The position numbers and the translations under genes were made by a program. Below, in pieces: positions 48,997 to 55,061 of a DNA stretch of 55,061 nt (position 1 is its first letter; each line of letters begins with the position of its first letter). A model generated the notes under the pieces. That model did no database searches, had not been told where the DNA came from, and worked only from the letters and a program-made list of their open reading frames with translations. Source of the DNA: an uncultured Clostridia bacterium. Its GTDB lineage: Bacteria > Bacillota > Clostridia > Christensenellales > Borkfalkiaceae. The stretch spans positions 1 through 55,061 of the forward strand of contig CALVST010000008.1 in NCBI GenBank assembly GCA_944359365.1, in the 5' to 3' direction.

Positions 48997-49437
48997 TTAT
49001 TCGCCGAGTGCTTTGATCGCGGCGCGCGCGAGCGCGTCGCAGCGGTTGTTGTACTCGTTGTCGGCATGCCCCTTTACTTTTACGAAGGACACTTTGTGTT
49101 CGCGCGTCTTGTCGTACAGTCTCTGCCACAGGTCGGCGTTTGCCACGGGCTTGCCGTCCGCCTTCTTCCAGCCGCCTTTCATCCAGCCGTATATCCAGCC
49201 TTCGGCAAAAGCGTTCACCGTGTAGGCAGAATCGCTGTAAACAATCACCTCACAGCGCTCTTTCAAACATTCCAAGCCCGCAATGACCGCATATATCTCC
49301 ATGCGGTTGTTCGTTGTGGAAGGTTCGCCGCCGCTGAGTTCTCTTTCGATGCCTTTATAAATGAGGATCGCGCCCCAACCGCCCGCGCCGGGATTGCCGG
49401 AACAGGCGCCGTCCGTATACAGATCTACCCTTTTCAT
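48997..49437 (-). CDS. rnhA: Ribonuclease HI
   Basis: Degrades the RNA strand of RNA-DNA hybrids. 146 residues with all four catalytic acids: Asp9 (YTDGACSGNPG), Glu47 (NNRMEIYA), Asp69 (VYSDSAY), Asp134 (NNRCDALAR), plus the loop His in VKGHADNEYN. Starts three bases after the proC stop, so it is the second gene of a proC-rnhA pair. Confidence 0.96.
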   Translation of the reverse strand: MKRVDLYTDGACSGNPGAGGWGAILIYKGIERELSGGEPSTTNNRMEIYAVIAGLECLKERCEVIVYSDSAYTVNAFAEGWIYGWMKGGWKKADGKPVANADLWQRLYDKTREHKVSFVKVKGHADNEYNNRCDALARAAIKALGE

Positions 49438-49440
49438 CGG

Positions 49441-50253
49441 CTATTCCGAAAGCTCTTCCGCTCGTTTGACGCACGCGGCGACCGCCCTGCCGATCATGCC
49501 TTCCATATCGTCATTGCGGAAAGATTCGACCGCCTGAATGGTCGTGCCGCCCTTGCTGCACACCGCCGAAATAAGCTCGTCGAGCGTTTTGTCGGCGGAA
49601 TGTTCCACCATGTCGGCGCCGCCCTTTACCGTAGTTACGGCAAGCGTTTTCGCCTCGTCCTCGCTCAGACCGTGCTGCATCCCCGCCTTGATAAGCCCGT
49701 CGATGAACATATAGACGTATGCGGGACCGCTGCCGCTGATGCCCGTAACGGCGTTGAGTTTTTCTTCGGGCAGGCACAAAACATTGCCGAGGCTGCCGAA
49801 CACGTCGATGATGAACGAACAGTCGTCCGCATCTTCGGAAAAGTCTTCGATGTCTACCGCCGTCATTCCCGCCCCGACGGAACAGGGCAAATTGGGCATT
49901 GCCCGTGCGACCTTGATGTTCTTGCCGAACAGGAGCGCCTTGATCTTTTCCTTTTTGACGCCCGCCATAATGGTGATGACCTTTTCGACGGGCAGCCCCT
50001 TAATGCTCGCGGCCGCCTCTTCGAAAGTCTGCGGCTTGACGGCAAAGAGCAGATAATCGCAATTCCCCGCTACGTCGCGGTTGTTCGCCGTCGTATATAC
50101 GCCTAGCTCGGAAAGATTTTCGCGCGCTTTTGCGGAAGGATCGGCCACGATTATTTTCTTCGCGCGCAGGCGGTCGGAATAAACGACGCCTTTGAGGATA
50201 GCGGTCGCCATAAACCCTCCGCCTATCACGCCGAGTTTGTACTGCTTTTTCAT
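49441..50253 (-). CDS. proC: Pyrroline-5-carboxylate reductase
   Basis: Last step of proline synthesis, NAD(P)H-dependent. 270 residues: Rossmann LGVIGGGFMATAILKG (7-22), VARAMPNLPCSVGAGMTA, and the helical C-terminal dimer domain with AVTGISGSGPAYVYMFIDGLI and GGTTIQAVESF. Usual length. AAAAAGGAGCTGAAC before the ATG. Divergent from tRNA-Trp; operon with rnhA. Confidence 0.96.
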   Translation of the reverse strand: MKKQYKLGVIGGGFMATAILKGVVYSDRLRAKKIIVADPSAKARENLSELGVYTTANNRDVAGNCDYLLFAVKPQTFEEAAASIKGLPVEKVITIMAGVKKEKIKALLFGKNIKVARAMPNLPCSVGAGMTAVDIEDFSEDADDCSFIIDVFGSLGNVLCLPEEKLNAVTGISGSGPAYVYMFIDGLIKAGMQHGLSEDEAKTLAVTTVKGGADMVEHSADKTLDELISAVCSKGGTTIQAVESFRNDDMEGMIGRAVAACVKRAEELSE

Positions 50254-50293
50254 GTTCAGCTCCTTTTTCCTGTAAAAATTTATTGAAATCCGA

Positions 50294-50322
50294 TTGACTT
50301 AATCCGTCAAATGTTATATAAT
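50294..50322 (+). promoter_or_regulatory. tRNA-Trp promoter
   Basis: TTGACT (50294-50299), 17-bp spacer, TATAAT (50317-50322), 12 bases before the tRNA 5' end. Confidence 0.9.
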
Positions 50323-50334
50323 ATTATGGCTCTT

Positions 50335-50409
50335 AGGGGAGTGGCTCAACGGTAGAGTAGCGGTCTCCAAAACCGTAGGTTGCGTGTTCGAATCGCGTCT
50401 CCCCTGCCA
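50335..50409 (+). tRNA. tRNA-Trp, anticodon CCA
   Basis: 75 nt with encoded CCA. Acceptor AGGGGAG pairs with CTCCCCT; anticodon loop CTCCAAA gives CCA; T-arm GCGTG-TTCGAAT-CGCGT. The D-loop has the expected GGTAGA. Stand-alone gene with its own promoter and terminator. Confidence 0.96.
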
Positions 50410-50455
50410 AACGCTTCAAATCACAACATCTTGTGGTTTGAAGCGTTTTCTTTTT
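50410..50455 (+). terminator. tRNA-Trp terminator
   Basis: AAACGCTTCAAA(T)CACAA pairs with TTGTGGTTTGAAGCGTTT, followed by TCTTTTT. The stretch 50456-50633 holds nothing recognised. Confidence 0.9.
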
Positions 50456-50633
50456 AAATTACAGCGCAACCAGCTCCCCTTTATTCCCGCCGATTTCGGT
50501 GTCGTTTGCCGTCCGCCGAAATTTTCTTTGAGGCTTTGCGCGGGCATCCGTTCTTATCGCCCTTTCTTTTTTATTTTATATCAATCCGGTAAAAAAGTCA
50601 AACGTTAGCCCTTTGTCATCGATATCTTATTGT

Positions 50634-50664
50634 AAAAAGAGCAAGCGCAAACGCTTGCTCTTTT
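50634..50664 (-). terminator. Terminator of the surface-protein gene
   Basis: AAAAGAGCAAGCG / CGCTTGCTCTTTT stem with a T-run on the minus strand. Confidence 0.88.
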
Positions 50665-50682
50665 CTGCATTGCCGTAAATGC

Positions 50683-52215
50683 TTATTTTCTCTTTTTCCG
50701 GATGATAACGTATACCAAAACAGCGACGACGGCTATACCGATGATGCTGCCCGCAACGATCGCAACGATCGCCCCGGTCGGAAGATTGCTCGGCTCGGGC
50801 TGATTTGTATCTTCTCCGCTTTCAAATATCAAATACTTGTACGAACCGAAATTTTGACTGTCGTAATCGACTGTATTTTCTCCGGACACATCGGTAGCCG
50901 CGGTAATTTTGACCATCTGACCGCAGTCGGGTGCCGCCAGTCCGATCGCCGCGGTATCGCCATAAGCAGTGAACGTCCCTCCTGTAATAAAAATCGTTTT
51001 TTCTGCATTTGCCCCGATCGCGGTCGCCGCAGGATTTTTTGCCCCCGAGGAAACTGCCCCTCCTTCGATCCTGATGTTCCTTTCGGCATAGATCCCGTAA
51101 GCCGGCTGTTCCCCCGCAACTTCCGACAGCAAATTCGTTATCCCGCCGCAGAAGCTCACGTCCGCCTCGCTTCCTCCTGCATACATTGCCACGCCGCCCT
51201 TACTCGAATCTATGTGCACGTCAATAAAGCCGTCTTCAACTTCTATCCTGCCGCTTTCCGGTGCGTCGCCGCATTGCGCGAATATGCCGTATCCCGAAAC
51301 TTCTATTTCGGTATCACCACCCTTGAAGTATACGCTGCCGCTTTCCTGTCCACCGATAGCGTTTCCTGCGCGGACGCCGCATGTATTGGTGCGAGCAAAA
51401 CTATTCACGAAGACATCGGCATCGCCGCTCACCGTTATATCTCCTCGCCTTGCATACAAGCCATAATTGTTAAAATTTTCTATCGTGATATTTCCGCCGG
51501 AAAGTTGTATATCGCCGTAGACAGAATAAACTCCTGCATGATTACCATATGTTTGCAAACTGCCCCCGGAAACATTGATCGCATTGCTGACAGTTATACA
51601 GCCCTCTCCGACAGAGCCGTTGCCGTTTAAGACGAGCGAACCGCTTTCCAGATAAAAATTCCCGCTTTCCCCATATTTCTCATCGTCCGTCATGATATCA
51701 TTATCCGCATTTACCTTCATCGGGATCGCGTTCCAATTTTTGGTTTCCTCAGATTCATGGCTCACGCTGAGCGAACCGTCACCAACGACTGTCACATTGC
51801 TGTCATAAAATAAAAGCGCTATGTTTGGATAGGTCGGGTGCATATAAACACGGTTTTCGCCATTAAGAACAACTTCAACATCCCCCTTTGCTCCTATTGC
51901 CACATAAGTACTGTTCTGCGACCAATATTTTACTTTCGTTCCGGCAAATATTTCCGCATTTTCTAAAATGATCTGCGCCGTTTTTCCTTCCGAAGCCGGA
52001 ACATACGTCAAAGTACCGTTCCCCGCCTTATATTCTGTGATTACTGCCGGAACAGACGTCATAAATTCTACGCCCGTTTCCGTAATATCCGATATCGCGG
52101 AACTTCTTTGCTCGGCTTTACCGTTTACCGCAAGCAAACAAACGACAGATATAAGGCAAACCATAAAAAGCATCGCGGCAATAAAGATACGAAACTTTGA
52201 TTTCATAGCATTCAT
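50683..52215 (-). CDS. Repeat-rich beta-helix-like surface protein (510 aa)
   Basis: Signal peptide (FRIFIAAMLFMVCLISVVCLLAVNGKA), about 430 residues outside and a C-terminal membrane anchor (GAIVAIVAGSIIGIAVVAVLVYVIIRKKRK). The body has repeated turns of the type 'G-x-I-x-(I/V)-x-(G/S)-G-x' (GDIQLSGGNITIENFNNYGL, GDITVSGDADVFV, GSVYFKGGDTEIEVSGYGIF, RNIRIEGGAVSS), characteristic of right-handed beta-helix or carbohydrate-binding-type surface repeats. No catalytic motif. Probably adhesion or carbohydrate binding. GAGGAGCAAAAT before the ATG. It lacks an LPXTG sorting motif. Confidence 0.82.
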   Translation of the reverse strand: MNAMKSKFRIFIAAMLFMVCLISVVCLLAVNGKAEQRSSAISDITETGVEFMTSVPAVITEYKAGNGTLTYVPASEGKTAQIILENAEIFAGTKVKYWSQNSTYVAIGAKGDVEVVLNGENRVYMHPTYPNIALLFYDSNVTVVGDGSLSVSHESEETKNWNAIPMKVNADNDIMTDDEKYGESGNFYLESGSLVLNGNGSVGEGCITVSNAINVSGGSLQTYGNHAGVYSVYGDIQLSGGNITIENFNNYGLYARRGDITVSGDADVFVNSFARTNTCGVRAGNAIGGQESGSVYFKGGDTEIEVSGYGIFAQCGDAPESGRIEVEDGFIDVHIDSSKGGVAMYAGGSEADVSFCGGITNLLSEVAGEQPAYGIYAERNIRIEGGAVSSGAKNPAATAIGANAEKTIFITGGTFTAYGDTAAIGLAAPDCGQMVKITAATDVSGENTVDYDSQNFGSYKYLIFESGEDTNQPEPSNLPTGAIVAIVAGSIIGIAVVAVLVYVIIRKKRK

Positions 52216-52277
52216 ATTTTGCTCCTCTTACGTTTTTGTCTATCTTTTTCGATTGGAAATGTTTCTATTTTTAAAGG

Positions 52278-52304
52278 AAAAACCTCGGTATCCCAAGGTT
52301 TTTA
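52278..52304 (-). terminator. Terminator of the 171-aa lipoprotein gene
   Basis: AACCTTGG / CCGAGGTT stem (one G-U pair on the minus strand) followed by TTTCC. Confidence 0.7.
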
Positions 52305-52316
52305 TAAAAATTTTTA

Positions 52317-52832
52317 CTATATTAATTTTATTCCGTTTTCCTGCCACTCATAAGTAAACTCATGCGAAACGAAACTTGTAATGACGGAGAAATCGGTATC
52401 AGAACTGTGCAGCACTAAATAAGCGGTACAAGTGCCCTCGCCTTGCGGAAGGCACTCCGCAAGATCCTCGATCACAATTTCATCTTCATTTCCGGAAAAT
52501 TTTCCGCCGCTGACCGAACGGTCTTCAAGATCTGCCTTTTTAAAGGTAAATATGGTATGTAAATTTAAATTTTCCTTGAACATCGGATCGACATCGCAAA
52601 ATGACAACGAATATTCCTCCGCAAGATCCGCATTGCTTTCATGCCCGTAATTTACGGTGAATATTTTACCCCCGTTTTCCCACGTCTCTCCGTATTTTAA
52701 CTGAACGGAAACGCTATCGTTTTCCACCATTCCGTCCCCGATGGAAATGACTAATTCCGCGCTGTTGGCACAACCCGAGAACACCGACAACATACACATG
52801 GCGGATAAAATGATCAGTATAATCTTTTTCAT
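52317..52832 (-). CDS. Small lipoprotein, unknown function (171 aa)
   Basis: MKKIILIILSAMCMLSVFSGC is a lipoprotein signal with lipobox ending at Cys21. The mature domain is beta-rich and acidic (LVISIGDGMVENDSVSVQL; KIFTVNYGHESNADLAEEYS), ends in FTYEWQENGIKLI. No known family. AAGGAGAAGGAT precedes the ATG at 52832; the 70 upstream in-frame codons run through the promoter and a terminator, so they are excluded. It has an exact consensus promoter. Confidence 0.82.
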   Translation of the reverse strand: MKKIILIILSAMCMLSVFSGCANSAELVISIGDGMVENDSVSVQLKYGETWENGGKIFTVNYGHESNADLAEEYSLSFCDVDPMFKENLNLHTIFTFKKADLEDRSVSGGKFSGNEDEIVIEDLAECLPQGEGTCTAYLVLHSSDTDFSVITSFVSHEFTYEWQENGIKLI

Positions 52833-52862
52833 ATCCTTCTCCTTTATCAAAACCATAGCGTA

Positions 52863-52891
52863 ATTATATCTTAAAACCAAATTTTTGTCAA
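52863..52891 (-). promoter_or_regulatory. Promoter of the 171-aa lipoprotein gene
   Basis: TTGACA (52886-52891), 17-bp spacer, TATAAT (52863-52868). Confidence 0.92.
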
Positions 52892-52978
52892 TAAAAAACC
52901 GATCGACCGAAACGCAACCTCTCCGCCAAACATCGGGCCCAAGCCAAACAAAAACATTTGCCTCATAAAAACAGAAAA

Positions 52979-53009
52979 CCTGATCCGAACAAGTTCGGAT
53001 CAGGTTTTT
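52979..53009 (+). terminator. Strong orphan terminator
   Basis: Perfect 12-bp stem CCTGATCCGAAC / GTTCGGATCAGG plus TTTTT, with no plus-strand gene before it in this gap. It may be a relic of a removed neighbour. Confidence 0.8.
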
Positions 53010-53056
53010 ACTGGTGGACACATTGGTAAGATGTCCGAACAATTAACGTAATTATT

Positions 53057-53095
53057 ATCCCGACTATCGGTATCGTCCGAATCGTCGGGATTTTT
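53057..53095 (+). terminator. Second orphan terminator-like hairpin
   Basis: ATCCCGAC / GTCGGGAT stem followed by TTTT. With the previous one it insulates the HTH-ARH gene from upstream transcription. Confidence 0.6.
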
Positions 53096-53144
53096 GCGTT
53101 CCGTAAAATTAAAATATATCCCGATTTTATCGTCATACGCATAC

Positions 53145-53210
53145 GCAACCACAGGTTGCAAAGATAGCAACGCAGAGTTGGTTGCAAAACGTTTTGATTT
53201 GTTTTATAAT
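53145..53210 (+). promoter_or_regulatory. Promoter and candidate operator of the HTH-ARH gene
   Basis: TTGCAA (53182-53187), 17-bp spacer, TATAAT (53205-53210). GCAACC-ACA-GGTTGC (53145-53159) and a further GGTTGC overlapping the -35 (53180-53185) look like autoregulatory sites. Confidence 0.7.
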
Positions 53211-53238
53211 TGTTTTGAAGAAAAAAGGAGTTACAATA

Positions 53239-54825
53239 ATGAGTATTTCCGAAAAAATTTATGCTTTAAGAACTAAAAGCGGCGTTACTCAAGAAGTGTT
53301 TGCAGAAAAACTTGCAGTTTCGCGACAATCAGTACAAAAATGGGAGTCGGGCGTAAGTTTGCCGACTATCGATAAACTTATTACCATGGCGACGATTTTC
53401 AACGTTTCCATGGATTATCTTTGCGACAGGGCAGACTCCGCAGTTTCCGACGGCAGGACCGATAAAGAATACGTACCCGATTACGGAAAAATGCATTCGT
53501 GGGAGTCTTATGCGAAAAGTCTTGAAATCGAATACAGGCAACTCGTCGACGAGGGTAAAGACGTCGATAATTTAAAGGACGTATTTTCAGCGGTCGAAAA
53601 AATGCCGTCGAGCAAACGCAAAGACGAAATTGCCGATTTGCTTTTTAAAATAGTCGATTCTTTGCCGATAAAAGGCGATTACGGCTACGTCGAACCTAAC
53701 GATTACAGCGCGATAAAAACGTTATGCGACGGCTGCTTACCCAATGAAATGTCGGCTGAATCCGACGGCGAAATTTTGCTTGACAAAGTAAAGGGCGGCT
53801 GGTACGGCAGAATTTGCGGATGTTATCTCGGCAAGCCCGTAGAGTGCATTAAAATGCCGGATTTGAAAAAGGTTTTAACCCGTACAGGCAATTATCCTTT
53901 GCACAGATATATTGATCTTGAAGATATAGAAAAAATAGATTTGAGCGACGTGAGTTTTCCCATAAAACCGCGTTCTTATCCCAAAAATTTTAATAAAATG
54001 CCGTCTGACGACGACACTAACTATATGCTTATCGCTTACGAAGTTTTGAAGCGTTACGGCAGAGATTTCACTTCGTCGGACGTTGCCGAAGTATGGCTTT
54101 CCACGCAGACGAAGTATGCGTATTGTACAGCCGAAAGGGTTGCTTATATTAACCTTATCAACGGTTACGTTCCGCCGGAAAGCGGCGAATACAAAAACGC
54201 CTATCGCGAATGGATAGGCGCGCAGATTCGTTCCGATTTTTACGGATATATCAACCCCGGCGACCCCGAAACCGCGGCGGAGATGGCTTATCGCGACGCA
54301 CGCGTTTCACACATTAAAAACGGGGTTTACGGCTCTATGTGGGTTGCCGCGATGATAGCCGAGGCTTACGTTACCGATGACGTTAAGCACATAATTCTTA
54401 CGGGGCTTTCGCAAATTCCTTCAACTTCGAGATTGCATAAGGCAATTTCGGACATAATCGAAAACTATGAAAAAGGCGTTTCGGCGGAGAGTTGCATAGC
54501 CGATATCAGAACACGCTGGAACGAGGAATCAAGCTACGACTGGTGTCATACGATTTCTAATGCCGAAATAGTTACCGCAGCGCTTTTATACGGCAACAAA
54601 GATTACGGCAAATCAATCTGTATGGCTGTCGGCGCGTGCTTCGATACAGATTGCAACGGCGCAACCGTAGGTTCCGTATTAGGTACGGCTATCGGTTATA
54701 ACGCCATACCGTCATATTGGAAAGACAGAGTAAACGACACTCTTGAAAGTACGCTTGCCGGTTATGGCAGCGTATCGATCGGCGATATGGCCGAAAAGAC
54801 GCTTGGTTTTATCAAAAAGAATTAA
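53239..54825 (+). CDS. XRE helix-turn-helix fused to ADP-ribosylglycohydrolase (528 aa)
   Basis: Residues 1-62 are a classical XRE HTH (IYALRTKSGVTQEVFAEKLAVSRQSVQKWESGVSLPTIDKLITMATIFNVSMDYL). A ~115-residue helical linker follows. Residues ~180-525 form an ADP-ribosylglycohydrolase (DraG/ARH) domain: KVKGGWYGRICGCYLGKPVE, metal site SDDDT (256-260), a helical core, and FDTDCNGATVGSVLGTAIG (468-486) with the second metal-binding acids. The enzyme domain should remove ADP-ribose from a protein, nucleic acid or small molecule. AAGGAG lies before the ATG at 53239. Composition is AT-richer than the core genes. Stand-alone, adjacent to a serine recombinase. Confidence 0.88.
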   Translation: MSISEKIYALRTKSGVTQEVFAEKLAVSRQSVQKWESGVSLPTIDKLITMATIFNVSMDYLCDRADSAVSDGRTDKEYVPDYGKMHSWESYAKSLEIEYRQLVDEGKDVDNLKDVFSAVEKMPSSKRKDEIADLLFKIVDSLPIKGDYGYVEPNDYSAIKTLCDGCLPNEMSAESDGEILLDKVKGGWYGRICGCYLGKPVECIKMPDLKKVLTRTGNYPLHRYIDLEDIEKIDLSDVSFPIKPRSYPKNFNKMPSDDDTNYMLIAYEVLKRYGRDFTSSDVAEVWLSTQTKYAYCTAERVAYINLINGYVPPESGEYKNAYREWIGAQIRSDFYGYINPGDPETAAEMAYRDARVSHIKNGVYGSMWVAAMIAEAYVTDDVKHIILTGLSQIPSTSRLHKAISDIIENYEKGVSAESCIADIRTRWNEESSYDWCHTISNAEIVTAALLYGNKDYGKSICMAVGACFDTDCNGATVGSVLGTAIGYNAIPSYWKDRVNDTLESTLAGYGSVSIGDMAEKTLGFIKKN

Positions 54826-55061
54826 CCGATGTAAAAGGAGGCTTGAAAGCCTCCTTCTTTTGGTAAAATAAAAACTATCCGAATACCGCTTTTTGATACG
54901 GCAGTGTTCGGATAGTCCTTTTTTGGTGGAGTTGTTCCGTCCAAATCCGAACCTAATTCGGCGGTGATTTCGTCTATCGTGGCCGTCTTTGAGCCGTCTT
55001 TGTAGTTAAATGTGAACACTACCTTGTCATCATAGACGAACACGGCGTTCACAAAGCTCTC
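54822..55061 (-). CDS. Large serine recombinase, C-terminal end (5' part outside window)
   Basis: Reads ESFVNAVFVYDDKVVFTFNY then KDGSKTATIDEI and GSDLDGTTPP, the usual last ~50 residues of large serine recombinases of Bacillota, with the FGSDL-type end. The open frame continues ~30 codons past the TPP motif through a minus-strand terminator hairpin (54874-54916), so the final part may be read-through into foreign sequence and the original end was nearer 54920. Only the terminal part is visible. It implies a second mobile element to the right. Confidence 0.75.
   Translation of the reverse strand, partial: ESFVNAVFVYDDKVVFTFNYKDGSKTATIDEITAELGSDLDGTTPPKKDYPNTAVSKSGIRIVFILPKEGGFQASFYIG
54833..54861 (+). 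terminator. HTH-ARH gene terminator
   Basis: AAAAGGAGGCTT / AAGCCTCCTT stem plus CTTTT. Confidence 0.85.
54874..54916 (-). terminator. Terminator-like hairpin at the recombinase end
   Basis: ACTATCCGAA / TTCGGATAGT with further pairing inside, followed on the minus strand by TTTTATTTT. It lies inside the recombinase open frame. Confidence 0.7.

Noticed and set aside
53010-53040. TGGTGGACA resembling a tRNA 3' end (TGTCCACCA on the minus strand)
   Set aside because: No tRNA arms can be folded upstream; a similar TGGTGGA at 54926 is also unaccompanied, so neither is called a tRNA or att remnant.
1-55061. CRISPR arrays, complete insertion sequences, rRNA genes
   Set aside because: Looked for evenly spaced direct repeats, transposase motifs and rRNA landmarks; none were found in the window.

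Overview
The window looks like a chromosome segment of an uncultured member of the Clostridia (Bacillota). The basis is a type III glutamine synthetase, RNase J, a TrhP/TrmR-type tRNA modification pair, an ABC-F protein of the YkpA type, textbook sigma-A promoters (several are exact TTGACA-17-TATAAT) and AGGAGG ribosome binding sites. The genus is not recognisable. Naming throughout is from motifs and family memory; no database search was run.

Left chromosomal part (1-19957). Minus-strand housekeeping genes: purA (cut by the window edge), glnN with a 48-residue downstream ORF, a P-type Ca2+/cation ATPase, and a long co-directional cluster rnj-trmR-trhP-dinB-hypothetical-amidohydrolase. Next are a 592-residue alanine-rich coiled-coil protein, a plus-strand serC-serA operon for serine synthesis, and a lipoprotein.

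Integrated element (19958-39999). A 20-kb element sits in the 3' end of tRNA-Leu(GAG). A 23-bp piece of the tRNA 3' end is repeated at both borders, and a tyrosine integrase lies next to the tRNA. The element has a CI-like repressor with a divergent operator region. A long minus-strand operon follows: small early genes, a helix-turn-helix/coiled-coil protein, a PcfJ-like protein, small zinc-finger proteins, then membrane-anchored secreted proteins. After these come a DNA methyltransferase and a membrane-anchored Zot/pI-like ATPase. I recognise no relaxase, capsid, terminase or portal gene. The order (DNA-handling genes, secreted single-pass proteins, assembly-type ATPase) resembles a cryptic filamentous-phage-like element; an unusual mobilisable element is the main alternative. 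The element also carries noncoding structure: a candidate 590-nt structured RNA, two small RNA genes with near-identical promoters, a long imperfect inverted repeat, a three-copy palindrome and a three-copy motif abutting sequence-variable hairpins.

Right chromosomal part (40073-50409). Minus-strand slt-coaE-polA, a small membrane protein, an ABC-F ATPase, an SPFH-domain gene coupled to a ribbon-helix-helix regulator gene, a TVP38-family protein, and proC-rnhA. Divergent plus-strand genes are a membrane/zinc-ribbon protein and tRNA-Trp.

Right end (50634-55061). An accessory stretch with a repeat-rich surface protein, a small lipoprotein, an unusual fusion of a Cro/CI helix-turn-helix with an ADP-ribosylglycohydrolase domain, and the C-terminal end of a large serine recombinase, which suggests a second mobile element continuing past the window.
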